This document shows positions 11,072 to 23,783 of a stretch of 64,000 nt of DNA, one piece after another. Origin of the DNA: Pseudeuparius sepicola (lineage: Eukaryota; Arthropoda; Insecta; Coleoptera; Anthribidae). Position 1 is the first letter of the stretch, and each line of letters begins with the position of its first letter. Under the pieces are notes generated by a model that was given only the letters and a program-made list of their open reading frames with translations, searched no databases and had not been told where the DNA came from. Location of the stretch: assembly GCA_963920635.1 (NCBI GenBank), contig OY987305.1:4379153-4443152 (forward strand). Reading direction: 5' to 3'. The position numbers and the translations under genes were made by a program.

Positions 11072-11858
11072 GTTGGTGAAGAGATGATTTAATTTTATGC
11101 TGCCTTTTTTTTACGACCCAGAATCCCAACCACTTTGTACTTTAAAAATCAAATTTGGGTCACGAAATATATTATTAAGTATATGTATTTTCTTTACAAT
11201 TCGCGCGACAAGCTTTTTTTTTTTAAAAACCTTTGGCAATTTGGCATTGAATTGTCTTAACGAAAACCTAAACTTATTTTATTTCGTTTTAACACATTAA
11301 ATAAAAGCTTGTTTAAAAAAAAAATATTATCATTTTAAACCAGAAGTCAACTAACTCATCGATAAAATTATAAATTTTAGTTCGCACAAAAGTGGTTTTT
11401 GACTAGCAAGTTTTGATTTTCTCAACGAAAACACTTTGTTTAATATCCTCTGCGCCAAATAGAAAGCAGAAGGTGCAATTTTTTCAAATTATATAATTTT
11501 TTTCAAAACTGAGTTATGGCCGAGAAATCAAATTTGCCGTGAAACTGCCTCACATACAAAACAATGTTAAGAAACAGTTTTTGCTCAGAATAAAAAAGTT
11601 ATCCATCACAAAAGAAAATTCTCTACAGGGCCGTATTAGTATTTTCTTGATAAAACAAATGTAGTGTATACTCCTAATATCTCCGCCACTAGCTATATCG
11701 GGAACTTGGTAGGTATTGTTACGTCTGTGTACCAAATTTCGTTTGAATATATTTAACTTTTGGAAAAATAAAATAGTTATACCACAAAACAGTAATATTT
11801 TATGGTTTTCTATCACCTGTTGAAGTGACCTAGAATAAAACTTAATCACCCTGTATAT

Positions 11859-13389
11859 TCCAAACTAATACAAGTCAATGTGATTGGTAGGTATAGACAG
11901 CTAAAGCTCACTTCTACTTTCCGTAATCGCACTGCCCTAGAAATATGGTACCCTAAGGCAGAGGATATCGATTGATATCCTAGATTTCCTTTTTTCCGAT
12001 CTACAAAGCAAACCACATGGAAAATATCGAAGATGGCACAGTTCCTACGACGGTAATCTAACACACAGTTTTCACACGACGTATTCAGTTTTGCGCAGGT
12101 CTCATTCAAACGATTTACAAATTGGAGCATAGTGTACGTTAAATCAATATTGACTCTCACGTCGCCGGATTATCGATTTTTTACCACCATCCATTTGTTC
12201 TGCAATTATAGTGAAATTGATACCTCATTATCGACGTGACCAAGCACAAATCTTCGGTGGAAAAACATCGACGGCCACTTCCAAACATTTTCAGTTCTTT
12301 GAGTCCGAGCGTATACGTAAGTCTCTAGTGATCCTTGAAAACTGTTTTGTGCAGAAGAGTAAGTATTTGACGATGTTTGCTGTCAGGGCAGTATCTAGCG
12401 AAAATTTGGGGGGGGGGAGGGGTTCAGGATCGGCTCAAGCTTTTGTGTGGTTGGGTGCCGGATGAAAGTGCGGGGCCCCGGCAAGGAATTATTTAATCCA
12501 TTAAGAACAAATTTTTGAAAATTGATACGCCACTAGAATGGTATATTTTTTCATGTCACTTTTCAAAAAAGTAGGCTGGGGCGATGAGTTTAGATCACTT
12601 CAGTGACGTATATAGAAATTAATTTCGGGTGGGCAGCAGGGACAATTTTTGTGAATTTCTTTCAAACAAGTGCATTTAAACTAATTTAGTAAAATGCGCC
12701 GCAGGCAATTTTTTTTAGAAATGTTAAGGAAAATTACCTACTTAAAATTAGTCTTAGGAAATCCCAATATCTTTTCTAGCTGCAGTGAATATTTTAAAAT
12801 TCTGAAATGGTTTCGGCCCCGCCCTTTTAAATACGCTACTGACTGGATAACCCTGTAGATACAGGACTCGTAGGCGCGGGGCCAGTCAAAACGCAGGCCG
12901 CATACGCCGCACCGTTCGCACCCGCCTAGAGCCGGCCCTGTAGGGGTTAGACCACTGGTTGTTGAAGTTGAACTTTAAGGTTTTAAAAAACTTACTATTT
13001 TTAAATGGTTTTTAATAAAAAAACTGAAACAGGTTTAGGTTGAACAAGTTTAACATTAAAACTTTAAAAATATTAATTATAATAATAGCTGAATATTCCT
13101 TCTCGCATTTATACCTATCCCTTTTCTCCTTATTTGATTTCTCATTATTACCGATATATTCCTACACATTCTTCGCCTGGCCTGACGACACCTTTAGAAT
13201 TGCCAGTAGGTATGGTAAAAGATTTCTTGGCGCCACTTGCCTAACTGAACCTTTCATAAAAATAATAAATAAATCTTCAAATACAAATTAGTACTAATCT
13301 ATTCATAAAAGAGACTCTGGGAATCCCCTATTCTCCTAATCCATGGCGCACGCAGCCATGCACCACCGTTCACCGTTTACTGTTGTCCA
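11859..13389. other. Noncoding with transposon debris
   Basis: The left part (11859-12380) has no supported feature. Around 12405-12480 there is a G-run and GCGGGGCCCCGG. At 12830-12950 a GC-rich patch includes AACCCTGTAGATACAGG. These resemble worn element ends. No coding region is supported. Confidence 0.3.
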
Positions 13390-13503
13390 GTGTTGCCAGT
13401 TATAATTAGTAAAGGTTGGTGACCCAAATATTAAATATTTTTTGGTTTAGTTTAGTTGGGAAAAGGGTCAAAACGCTATTAAAAAACACTATTTCTTCGC
13501 CAA

Positions 13504-13532
13504 CGTTTCGATTAATGTATAATCTTCATCAG
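13504..13532 (-). ncRNA. Hammerhead-like core, left arm of second foldback
   Basis: Minus strand: CTGATGA, A, GATTA stem, loop, TAATC, GAAAC. Same architecture as the 10.6-kb copy but with a different stem sequence, still fully paired. Confidence 0.55.
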
Positions 13533-14054
13533 GGCTCTAAAATACAATACAATCTGGTATATAAAATGAATATAAACTAAAAATAAGAATTTAAGAAGAA
13601 AGGTTTTCTGGCACATGTTATAAATTTATAAATAAAAAGAAGACTTACCAGAAATAATATTGATGATTTTAAATTGTAAGTATATTAACGTTTTAACTGT
13701 CTAGTTTTTACTGCCTAGTTTGTTTTTGTTATGTAAATATTTAGTAAAAAATTTATAATATAATATTTTTGTGAGTGTCAAAAATATTAGGTATTTTTGA
13801 CACTGACTTTGAATATACAAATATTATATTATAAATTTTTTTCTAAATATTTACATAACAGAAACAAACTAGGCAGTAAAAACTAGACAGTTAAAACGTT
13901 AATATACTTACAATTTAAAATCATCAATATTATTTCTGGTAAGTCTTCTTTTTATTTATAAATTTATAACATGTGCCAGAAAACCTTTCTTCTTAAATTC
14001 TTATTTTTAGTTTATATTCATTTTATATACCAGATTGTATTGTATTTTAGAGCC

Positions 14055-14082
14055 CTGATGAAGATTATACATTAATCGAAAC
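14055..14082 (+). ncRNA. Hammerhead-like core, right arm of second foldback
   Basis: CTGATGA 14055-14061, extra A 14062, GATTA 14063-14067 pairs with TAATC 14073-14077, GAAAC 14078-14082. Five Watson-Crick pairs. Confidence 0.55.
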
Positions 14083-14111
14083 GTTGGCGAAGAAATAGTG
14101 TTGCCAGTTAT

Positions 14112-17100
14112 GTTTTATTTTATTTGAAAGCATATTCTGAGGATAAAACTCGGTACTGCACTGATCCAAAAATTATGTTTTGTTGGCAGTTTTCGGGCGG
14201 GTTTCCGTGCTCTACTGGAAAACCAGTTTAATAAATTATTACTCCCGCACTGATGCTCGGGGAGCTCGTTCTAGTGGTGGTGCAAAAGTAGATAAAATGG
14301 TGGTATTTCGGGGGGGGGGGGGGGGGCTTGAACCCCCAAACCCCCCCCTCAGATACGGCCCCGTTTGCTGTCACTTGTCGCAAGTTAGGTGTTAGGTTAC
14401 AAGTTTATCACAAGTTATTAAAATGTATTTGTTTCTATCGGTAACCCAACATTCTCGCATATGTAACCTGAAAATTACAAATAGGATAGCGCAAATCCAA
14501 TCTAAATGAGACGTCGCATAGGTACACGATATCCGGATACCAACAGCATGTAACGCAGGGAAAAATAAAAGGATGTTGTCACTTACCAACGTATTAAAAG
14601 CGATCGAGGAATTCTGAAAGTAAAGGTTCCATCTTCACCTATTTCAAGAGCGGTCCCGCCGATAAATATTAATTGCTCGTTTTCCGTTAATCTTGTACCG
14701 TTTTTTTTATCCGGGACGAGGAAGCAGTTGCAGAAAATGCATGCATTGAACCGGATTCCCATACAAATGAGAACCCATCGCCAGCGTAGGCATCAATTTA
14801 ATGCATCGGGAACTAACCTAGTACAACCAAACGGATTTTATGGCGCTTCGCCTGAGTACCACACTCGAAAATTCAAGAGCACGCTCTAAAATTACTGCTG
14901 TTCGAATATTTATTGTATTTCGAGATAATCGGTGTAGTTTAAATTAAGATTTTTTGAACGTACCTAGCACTGGAGATAACCTTTCGATGTTTTTTGATTT
15001 GACAGCTAACCTTAATTGAATTCTTTGCTCCTCGGGCTAGGCTAAACGGCCATTCACTCAGTTCCGGTGATCGCATCACCCTTCTGTTTCTTAGTTCTAC
15101 TAGTCTGGCTTTTACCATTTTCCACCAAGATGGCCAAACTGCTTTTCTTCTAGTGTATGTCTTCGTTAAAATATTAAAAATTGGAAAAAAACTAAATCTT
15201 TTATTAGAGCGTTCAAATTTGGCACACTTAGGTAAAATTGAAAAAGAAACAACTTCTTCAAGTAATTTTTTTTGATATTTTAACAAATAAACCCATTTTT
15301 GGTGACATATATATTTTTTAATGTCATTTTTGACAGATAACGAAATTCACATGATCACGTTTGTGTGGGTCATTTTTCATATTTTTCAAGCAAAAGGTAA
15401 CCCCAAAAATTAAATTTCAAAATAAAACATTAATTAAAAATGTCCTCCCTATGGCGCAAACTTTTTGGAGGACACTATCTATATCTTCTTTGTTTTTACT
15501 TTTCTTGTTGTTTTATAGTAGTCTCTGTTTCGTTGTGGTACTGGGTTGCGTTCAGAAATTGGACGTTGTATTAGAAAGTGACCGAGAGATTTTGAGAATA
15601 CAACACTGTCTATATATTTACATTTCTAACCAATAAATATATTATAAAAAAATCCTAGATATTCTTGGACCTTCGCATGTTCGTGCAGCACCTTCGTTTT
15701 GGTCGGTTGGGTTTCTTCGGCATATCCTCACTTATATTTTTATTCGCACAGAATCTCGGTTGCATCCACATTAATATGCATGATATTTTATTTACATTTT
15801 ATAAGGGAATGACTAGCGAATTACCTGATAAATTACCTAGACTCGTAAGACTGGTGTCGTGGATCCGAGGTTTCCGAACGCCCTGTACACGCCGGATTTG
15901 CATAGCCGACAATCGACAGGATTTTTACGTAATTTATTGGACAGCCCCCCGGTTTAGTACTATTTATATGACCAGTTGATTTATAGTGCCATTTGCGATG
16001 TCCGATTATCAGTTTATTATGCAGGAAATATTAAAATCAGAATAAATGAATGGTCAGGAACTATTTTTTTGGGTTTCCGTTTCCTCATTCCTCGAACAAC
16101 AGTTTAAAATCATCGTTCCTATACGCGAGAACGCCATGGTTTTGCTGTTTTGTGGTACCTACCATAGAAAGACGAAGAAGAGATATTACCACCTAACCTA
16201 AAATTTCTGCGATTAACGGCGGGAATCTGTTTTCTGATCGAAATCCAATCGAATGTCCTCAAAACCACAAAACATAAATATTTTGTTGTGAATATAGTCG
16301 CACAACAACTATTTGTATATATTATTATAATTTTTATAAAATTTTCACCTCATGCATGCGTTGTCAAGAAAAAAACAACCTCTAAAAGCCGTTCAGGTTG
16401 CAAGGCGTTCAACCTGTTCGGAACAGTTCGGCGTTAAATGTTTTTTATGCCTGCGAGATCCGCCATATTTATTATGTTCATTTCGCATAGACACGTTTAA
16501 TATCCTGTGCAGAAACTAATAAAAGCAGTCGGTATCCTGAATTGTGGACAAACTAGCCGAGAAATGCGGATTGATAGCGAGGCCTCGCGGTCCTCGTAAA
16601 ATGGTCGCTTCTTCTTCTAGTTATTTCCAAAGAACGTATAGTTACGCACACACTAAACGTAAATTTTACGCTTTGAAGTAACGAAGCGCCTATAGCACCG
16701 AGTGGGGCTATTACTTGGCATAACCGGATTAGTGGGTAGTTTGAGCCATCTTTTGCCATTTAAAACCATTTTTAGCTGATAAAATCGACGCAGAATGTAT
16801 CCTGCCCTCGGTACGGGATCATATCTAATCAGAAGAAGAAGAATTTACCATAAAACAGCAAAATATTAGGCCGCGCGTGCTAGATTCATGACATTAATTT
16901 TCGGACTGTCAACGTGGCGTCCAACGTGGGGCTGATTGTAATATTACAAAGTAATAGTTGGATTAGAAATGTTTGGAACGCACGATGTTGATGTAGCTTG
17001 CGCTTTGCCGCAAATAAATCGTGTCGCCTCCCACACCTGCGGAAACGCAATAACAGTTTTGTTATTGGCTCGGACAAGCGGCAGTTGCGTTCCCACTTCG

Positions 17101-17200
17101 GGTTAATTCGAGAAAATAAAATCGACGGACGGAGCGGCGTGCCGCATATACCCACCGCTAGCTATACATACAAATTAAACCCAACAAATTGCCGTAGAGA
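14112..17200. other. Mostly unique noncoding DNA; homopolymer G run near 14310
   Basis: A G16-17 run near 14311 followed by CTTGAACCCCCAAACCCCCCC resembles the tip of the hAT element at 37478, but no partner end was found. From 14590 to 17200 the composition is balanced. ORFs such as 15665-15979 and 16886-17155 show no domain, so it may contain regulatory DNA. GGGTTGCGTTCAGAAATT near 15543 is shared with 5108. Confidence 0.35.
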
Positions 17201-20200
17201 GTGAAACCAGTCGGCGTTTCCTTATCCAGATAGCCGTTCTCGCAACGCGCACCTATTTCTGCGGGTTTTAGGCAAAAATTCACGAGGAATTTACACTGGA
17301 ATTAATTCGATTACGAACTACTCATGAGCTCGTACGATTAAGATTTTAAAGTTGATTTTGTGACTGAAGTCTAAACATTTTAGGTAGTAGTAATTTTCTT
17401 TGCCGGCATGCCTAAAGCAACTTACTGGTAAACGATTTGTGGTGTGTCAGCTGATTCCATTCAACCTAACCTTTATACTAGGAATGTGAACCTCCTTGAG
17501 TGCATGTTCAATTTTAAATATTTCGGTCCTAATAGAGGTCCATGACTAGTCATGTTGTACTGTTGTATAAATAGTGTAGATGTGTGTGTAGTGAGTTTTA
17601 ATTAAGTTACCGTAAAGATAGTGAGATGCAGAAGATTTTAACGGATTTGTAGAGGTCAATAAATGGAGGGATCCACATGGATACCATAATTTTGTGAAGG
17701 AAATGATGAAAAAATTTTGTAGAAAGGTCTGAAGAGGAACAAATAGATTTTGAACTATTGAACAATTTGACCCAAAGAGGATAGAATCTATCCAAGATGA
17801 AAAGTAAAAATTGAAAAAGGGAAGTATAGCAATTGGTTCAAGTGACCAAGTTAGGCGGATACAGCACAAGCTGGACATATCCGTCCCAGCGAAGAGGTGG
17901 CGAAGCAGATGCCATAAAAAGACGAGAAGAAGAAGAATAATAACCTTAATTATTGGCGTTTCTACTATTTTCATTTTATCATTTTAATAATTATTGGAAA
18001 ATTAAACATGTAACAAAATATAGTCTAACGGTTAAGCCGTACAAATTTCTATAAAAGCGACCATTTTAAGTTTGAAGATCGAACTGTTCCACCAATGGAA
18101 GGTTGATTTTGAATTCTTCTTCTTCTAATTTTTTCGTGGGTTTCAATCTCATTTTATCACAGAACTTGTATTCAACGCCACCTTTTGAGAGTAAGAGGAG
18201 TAATACCTTAAAAGTTTTTATAATATTTTATTTGAAAACTGAAAAAATAAATATGCCAAGGAAATCTACTAAACCTTTATTATTTTATTGTTTTTATTGT
18301 TGGTTTGCAGTCCAATCTTCAAACGCACTGTTGACCACATTCAAGAACTGATTCATTACCCACAAACTACGGTTTTTTTCTCCAGAAGAAGAAGATAAAA
18401 ATTTATGGCTTTGTCACCGTTATGCTGCAGTAAAAAATTGTCTGCTTTCGTGTAAACAAAACAGTATCGTTCTCGGAAACCTAAATTCCGTCAGATTCTA
18501 GTTCAACGGTGAAAATTCGCAAGTGGCCACATTTTTGCACTATGCTAAGTTTGGCGTCGAAACGATGAGCATTTATTTTCGCCTCTATGCTAACTAGACG
18601 GTTTTTCTATCGCTGAAATTGATAGAGATTGGGATATAAGGTGATAGCCATCAGGTGATAATTTGTTGTGCCTGGGTCGCGTTCATAAATGCTCTGGCGT
18701 CACGCTGCAGCGCTCAGGTCGTTTAGAAAGAGAAGGGTCTCATCGCATAGTTTGAAAAATATTTAACAAGTCTAATAATATAGCATGGGTTGAAAGCAAC
18801 TCACCAAACACTATAACTAAAATCTTCACGATACTTACAAAACACTAAAAAAACTTGCATAATTTTGACGTAACATACGTCATAAGAATCAGGATATGAC
18901 AGCAGGCGACTTCAATATGGCTGCGTTATTACTATTGTGAAAGCGACAGAGGTATAATGTAGGCTATAGAACAAAAGACTCGAGTTTGGCCATACAGGCA
19001 AAGAGGTTTTCTTCGCATTAAAATGCCATTGACTAGCATTAATTAGCGCAAAAAAACTACCCAGTTAAAATCATCAGTAGGTACGTAAATTTTACGATCT
19101 CTAATGAGCTGGCTACTTTCCGCGAGTTTTATAGTTTTCTAACTTTACAGCACACATCTTTGCTATTATTACTACTAATACTATAGAACATGATGAATTA
19201 CGACGAGATGGTCTTTATTACTTTGAGTGGAACTGTCTTTTCGCAAAAAAATAATTATGTTTAGTGTGCAAGACGATTTTGTTAGGCATTAACCTCAATT
19301 TTTAACCATAAAATTATATTGAGCATCCCTCTAGAAGCGTTATTGCAATTATATGATCACTAAAAGGCTATATTACAACCAGTGTAATGAAAGCACGTTA
19401 TCGTAGTGAAAAAAATGAACAATAGCAGGTAATCCTAGGTGCAATTTATGTTTTTCTTTAACCCGTAGATCCCATTAGCTAATCAAATGCCTCTTAAGAT
19501 CGCCAAGATCACAACGGACCAGCTAATGACTCGTTTAAAGGGAAAACGAAGAATGCAACCACTCGGCGCGTCTCACAAAAGACGTAACCTCAATTATTGA
19601 AAAAATCAATAATATCGGTCGAGGCTCAAATCTATAAATTACGACCCACCGCACCTATAGGCGCCAATTTTGAAGTTTACTAATAAGTCGAACACCAATT
19701 CTCATACTTTAACCTACCCAGTGACCTCGTCAGGTCACAGTGTTAAGTACCAAGGAATCGGGTAAGCTGTCACGACGCGGCCGCAACCTTTGCTCGATTT
19801 GGGTAAAAAGCCATTAATACGTCATCGTAGAAGGAAATTCCATCTTGAAATAAATTGTTTTTTTTTTAATGGCAAAATGCGCATCCTATAGGCTAAGAAT
19901 AAATGTTGAGCCAGTCTTATTACCCACATAAGTCGCCATTATTTACCTTTAAACGTGTTTTTTCCTTCCAGAGGTTTGGATTCTCAAAATTTTCAAAGAT
20001 ATTTCAAAAATTGACTTTTTCAAGTTGCTTTGGTGGCTGTTTTTGAAAATTTTTGAGTTAACAATTACGAGAAAAAAAATTAACAAATTTGTTTTTTTTT
20101 TACATTTTTTAGAAAAAATAACAAGTGACGCCCATGTTAAAAATAAACTATCGAGGCCGTGATCTTTACCGATTTTGTCCTTATACTCTCAGCCTGTGCC

Positions 20201-22596
20201 ATGATTATGACATAAAATTATTTAATGAGCTATACGCTATCTGTTCCAATCTCAGAGAAATAACCAAAGGTAGAGGGAGTAAGAACAAAAAGAAAACAGA
20301 GCCAACATATCGCGTGAGATGGCAATATCTCCTAAGTCATGTTACCTAAAATTTAGAGGAGACACAAAAAACAAATTGACATCATTTTCTCCTATCTGAA
20401 TTTTAACGCCCACAGTAGTAAATGCAAAAATGAAAAAGAACAATACTTAGTCAACTTAAACTTACGTATTGCTCTGTTTATATCATTATCATTATAAATA
20501 TATGTCAATATATGTCAAAAACTTACCAAAACCCTGTTTATTTAAACAGTAAAAGGCAAAGAGGTTAGGAGTATACTAGCGAGAATGGATATATTGCCAC
20601 AATTGTATCGTGGGAGAAATTTCAACTCGCATTTTAAAATACTTGGAATTTTTTTACAGTTAGGAACTTTTTACAGATCATGCGCAAGGCGCTGAAGATT
20701 CCATAGGCACCAAAAAGTAATTTTCGCGATGCCACGTACTCCATTGTTTACAGCATTTCATTTCAAAATATACGGGTTTAATAATGGGATTACTCTGTTT
20801 AACGAATGTCACAACTCCCGTGTTTGTCTGACTCGTGAATATACGACCGATATCCATCATATATTCATAAGTAAGACAAGGCCAGGAGTTGTGACGTAGG
20901 TATGAACATTCGTTGAACAGAGTTTAGCTATTAATTCTTTGTATGTGACAATTTTAAACTAAAACTAAATTGCGCTGTATACATAGTATGCTAATTATCA
21001 CTTTAATAAAATCGTCAACAAACACTTCATATCGTCCAACATGGCAACGCCGCCGTTCGCCACCGCATTTAATCTCTCTGCATTGTTTGTGTTTTTTACC
21101 CCAGTTTGAGATTTTCTCGGATTTTTTACGTGTGTATTTTCGTGTATTTTGTTAATTTATAACTACGTATTAGTATTTATGATAGTGACTAATTTTGTAA
21201 TAATGGGGGCGCAGAAAGTGTATGATGTGTGGCCAGATTGATATTTCTCAGGACACAACCTATCACAGGTAAAGTAATGTTTGTTTACTTTGGTAAATTT
21301 CCGTTTTGGTTGACTACAAACGTGTTCATTTTGATGCTTTTGCTCCCTCTATCTTTGGTTACTTCTCTGAGGTTCCAACCTTTGACTTTCATTAAACCAT
21401 TCTCCAGACCGTAAAATTGGAAATATTTCAATGGGCACATCGATATAATACCTGTCTTATTTTTTGGACGTTTGTACCTCCTAGACCGAAGCTACTACAA
21501 TGTTGCTATAGACATTTTAAATCTTTTTCAATAAAAAACAATGTCGACGCCTATGTGAGGTCGCTTTTCTAACAATTATCCCTAACGGTAAGAAATAATG
21601 GCTAGTTTCGGATAAAAGCAAATTCATTTCCACAAAGCAACACGAAATAAAGATGTCATCTCAAACATCACAAACCGACGATTAGATTGAGATATTATCT
21701 CCCAAACCGCGCACGAGCTTAGCTTATGGCAAAAACTTGACATGTTCAACCGTCTTTTTCCCGTACTGTGAGAACAGTGTACTTAATTTGGGTTTAGTCA
21801 CGCGCTTTTCCGTTATTTTTTACGCCCAGGAAGGTCCTGTTTTGTGAAAAAATCCGTCGACCAAAATGTCACGCATGGCCGCCAAGTTTCTTTGCCGGAG
21901 ATGCGGCGAAGCGTTGCGGTCATTTTTTGATGGTCTTAATTTGATTATCGAGTAGTATTTGCAATGTCATTTCGATATCGCTGTCAAAGAAACTGTTCGC
22001 GGGCAAGCGCAGTCGCCACTTAGCCACAAAGCCACTAAATATTATTTCATAGAAATTTCGTATCGATTTTTATTTATTTATCGACAGGGTAAACTAATTT
22101 CTGTGATGTCTGTGACTTCGAAATCAGAAAATTAATAATATTAAAAATGAATTCTCCAAATCGATGAATAACGTCACTGGCAAATGACAGAAAATTCTGT
22201 TGAAATTTAGAACACTTGTGATGGATAGTGGTTTGGGAACATAACCCAACTTTGTGTTTATTTTCGTGTTGGTATCAGTGGGTAGCATCCTTGTCCATGG
22301 TTATAAAAATACTCGTAAAGTTTGTAAACAAAACAGTGAGAAAAATTGAGGTTAGATCACTCTTTTCACCAGTCCACCAACCGTCTCAGCTTAGTGGGGT
22401 CTGGTAAACCCACACTCCTCGTTTTTGTTTTGAGTGATTTTAAAATACTTGACATTTGGTGCCACCGATGAATATTAGAATTTTCGCCTTTACCTGCTAA
22501 TTTTCTGTGAAGCGGCTATGGTCTGACAATTAAAACATATTTCGAGGTTAAGTTCACATTCATGGTCTCGTAAAGGAGTCTATGGGTCCGCCATTT
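17201..22596. other. Long stretch without a supported gene
   Basis: A 142-codon minus ORF (17974-17546) is Leu/Ile/Phe/Ser-rich and reads like the complement of AT-rich purine sequence; no motif supports it. ORFs at 18103, 20125, 20970 and 21229 are likewise anonymous. 19480-19800 is GC-moderate with few stops but no splice-framed exon that I can defend. No tandem or inverted repeats stood out. Confidence 0.35.
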
Positions 22597-22860
22597 TCGA
22601 GTAGTAACGTCGAAAGATTCCTCTCGTTTTCCTTGTTTACGACTGGTTGGAGTGGTTGGTTACGGCATTTTTGTGTAATATTTTAAAGATTTGAGTGTTA
22701 TTTGTTAAGTGATATAGTTTATTATTGATTAGTAATATTAAGTGATAGTATAATTTATTAGTTATGGCATGTGAAGGACTGTAAAAATAATAGAAAATTT
22801 CCATTCATAACTACAGGTAAGAAAAGAACAGAAAAGACTTCACATTTAAGAAGTTGAAAG
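22597..22860 (+). repeat. Dispersed repeat, inverted partner of 4680-4960
   Basis: Same blocks as 4680-4960 in the opposite orientation, starting CGCCATTTTCGAGTAGTAAC and running through TTGGAGTGGTTGGTTACGGC. A further CACCTCCATATCTCTG copy lies 450 bp to the right (23312-23327). Confidence 0.6.
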
Positions 22861-23783
22861 GTATTATAAATTGACAACGCAATTAATATCAACATAACAT
22901 ATTAGGTAATCCCAAGTATGCCATATTTCGTAAGCAGTTCGTCAACTTTTAACTTCTTACGTTCGACCAATGAAAACATTGGATTATTAGAGTTGAAGTG
23001 CAGCCAGATAATGTAAACGTGAACTTCTGACGTATAGATTCAGCAATCTACTTAGGGTTTTGTGTTTTTACATATTATACGCTCAACGCTTATTATTATA
23101 TTATTTGTCTTGTTCTTGCAGTGTTTTGAAGGTTTGAAACTGTTTGACGTCAGACGTGATCTTTGACATAACGTTTCACACGTTTATTTTATTTATATTT
23201 ATTTTATAAGCGACCCTGGTAATATACTAAAAAAATATTGACTATCCCCTATAAGCCTAAAATGGCGGCCCAGGTGATTATGAAGTTCACGCAGCTTGAC
23301 GCTCATTCTCCCCACCTCCATATCTCTGGTCTCATGCAAGATGCAAGATTGACAGACATTGGAGTAAAACAAAAACGTTTGTTGGATTATCTATCTATAT
23401 GATTTTCAAAAAAAAAGTGGGAACTAGTGTACACATATTTGTTTACGTTTGCGTTTTCATAGCCATAGGCGTCACAGTCACATAATTGCGCCGCGTGTTC
23501 AATTAAAAGCTTGTAAAAATTAATGCCAATTATTTGATAATGATGGTAATAAACTTAAATTTTAAGCAAATATTTACCGTTATATGGATTGTGTAAGAGA
23601 AAATTAAATATTTAGTGGTGGTTCTGCCTATAGTCAACAATGTGAATACCACTCATGTCCAGAAGTAAAACGAAATTGGAAATTATTATTATTGTCACTA
23701 CTACGTTATTCGAAGATGCACGGTGCCAGTGGCTATCGCGAATGATTATTCCCGTGAATGCAGTTCAATTTTAGTTTACTGAC
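22861..23783. other. Noncoding, with repeat scraps
   Basis: Contains the shared 16-mer at 23312-23327 and AAAAGCTTGTAAAAATTA near 23506, which matches the DINE-like terminus at 3525. If the exon at 23784-24035 is real, this is the intron after it. Confidence 0.35.

Larger units (their letters stand above)
10561..11176. mobile_element. Foldback element with hammerhead-like motif in each arm; 15-bp target duplication
   Basis: Two arms of about 290 bp are nearly perfect inverted copies meeting near 10850. The direct repeat AAGTATATGTATTTT flanks it at 10546-10560 and 11177-11191 (15 bp), much longer than the TA or 8-bp duplications of DNA transposons here. Each arm holds CTGAAGA...GAAAC. Arms, long duplication and ribozyme-like core point to a Penelope-like retroelement remnant. 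No reverse transcriptase is present. Confidence 0.75.
10004..11312. mobile_element. DINE-like element(s) inserted in family S
   Basis: It begins ACAAGCTTTTATTTAA (10004-10019), has a second such motif at 10355-10370, and ends with TTAAATAAAAGCTTGT (11297-11312). The segments 10349-10470 and about 11195-11330 are inverted copies that include GCTTGTCGCGCGAA. Hence there is one satellite-type fragment (10004-10345) and one foldback-type copy (10349-11320). The foldback copy is itself interrupted at 10561-11176. Confidence 0.7.
9500..11858. mobile_element. Outer palindromic element (family S), split by nested insertions
   Basis: The left arm (about 9500-9990) and right arm (about 11385-11858) are inverted copies. 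They share AACCATAAAATATT, CAAACGAAATTTGGTA, GGAGATATGGGTATA-like and ACGGCC blocks, and the right end reads CACCCTGTATA. The same family is seen uninterrupted at 50169-50970. Everything between 10004 and 11312 is later insertions. The left tip is worn. Confidence 0.75.
13404..14097. mobile_element. Second foldback element with hammerhead-like motifs; 14-bp target duplication
   Basis: The inverted arms are about 13488-13790 and 13800-14100, meeting at GTCAAAAATA...TATTTTTGAC. The direct repeat GTGTTGCCAGTTAT lies at 13390-13403 and 14098-14111. About 84 bp at the left lie outside the inverted part, so the element is asymmetric. The arms are unrelated to those of 10561-11176 except for the ribozyme-like core. 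No ORF. Confidence 0.75.

Noticed and set aside
12401..12480. Complete hAT element from the G-run and GGGCCCC tip
   Set aside because: No matching opposite end or 8-bp duplication was found.
17546..17974. 142-codon minus-strand ORF
   Set aside because: Hydrophobic, low-complexity composition expected from the complement of purine-rich AT DNA; no motif or splice framing.
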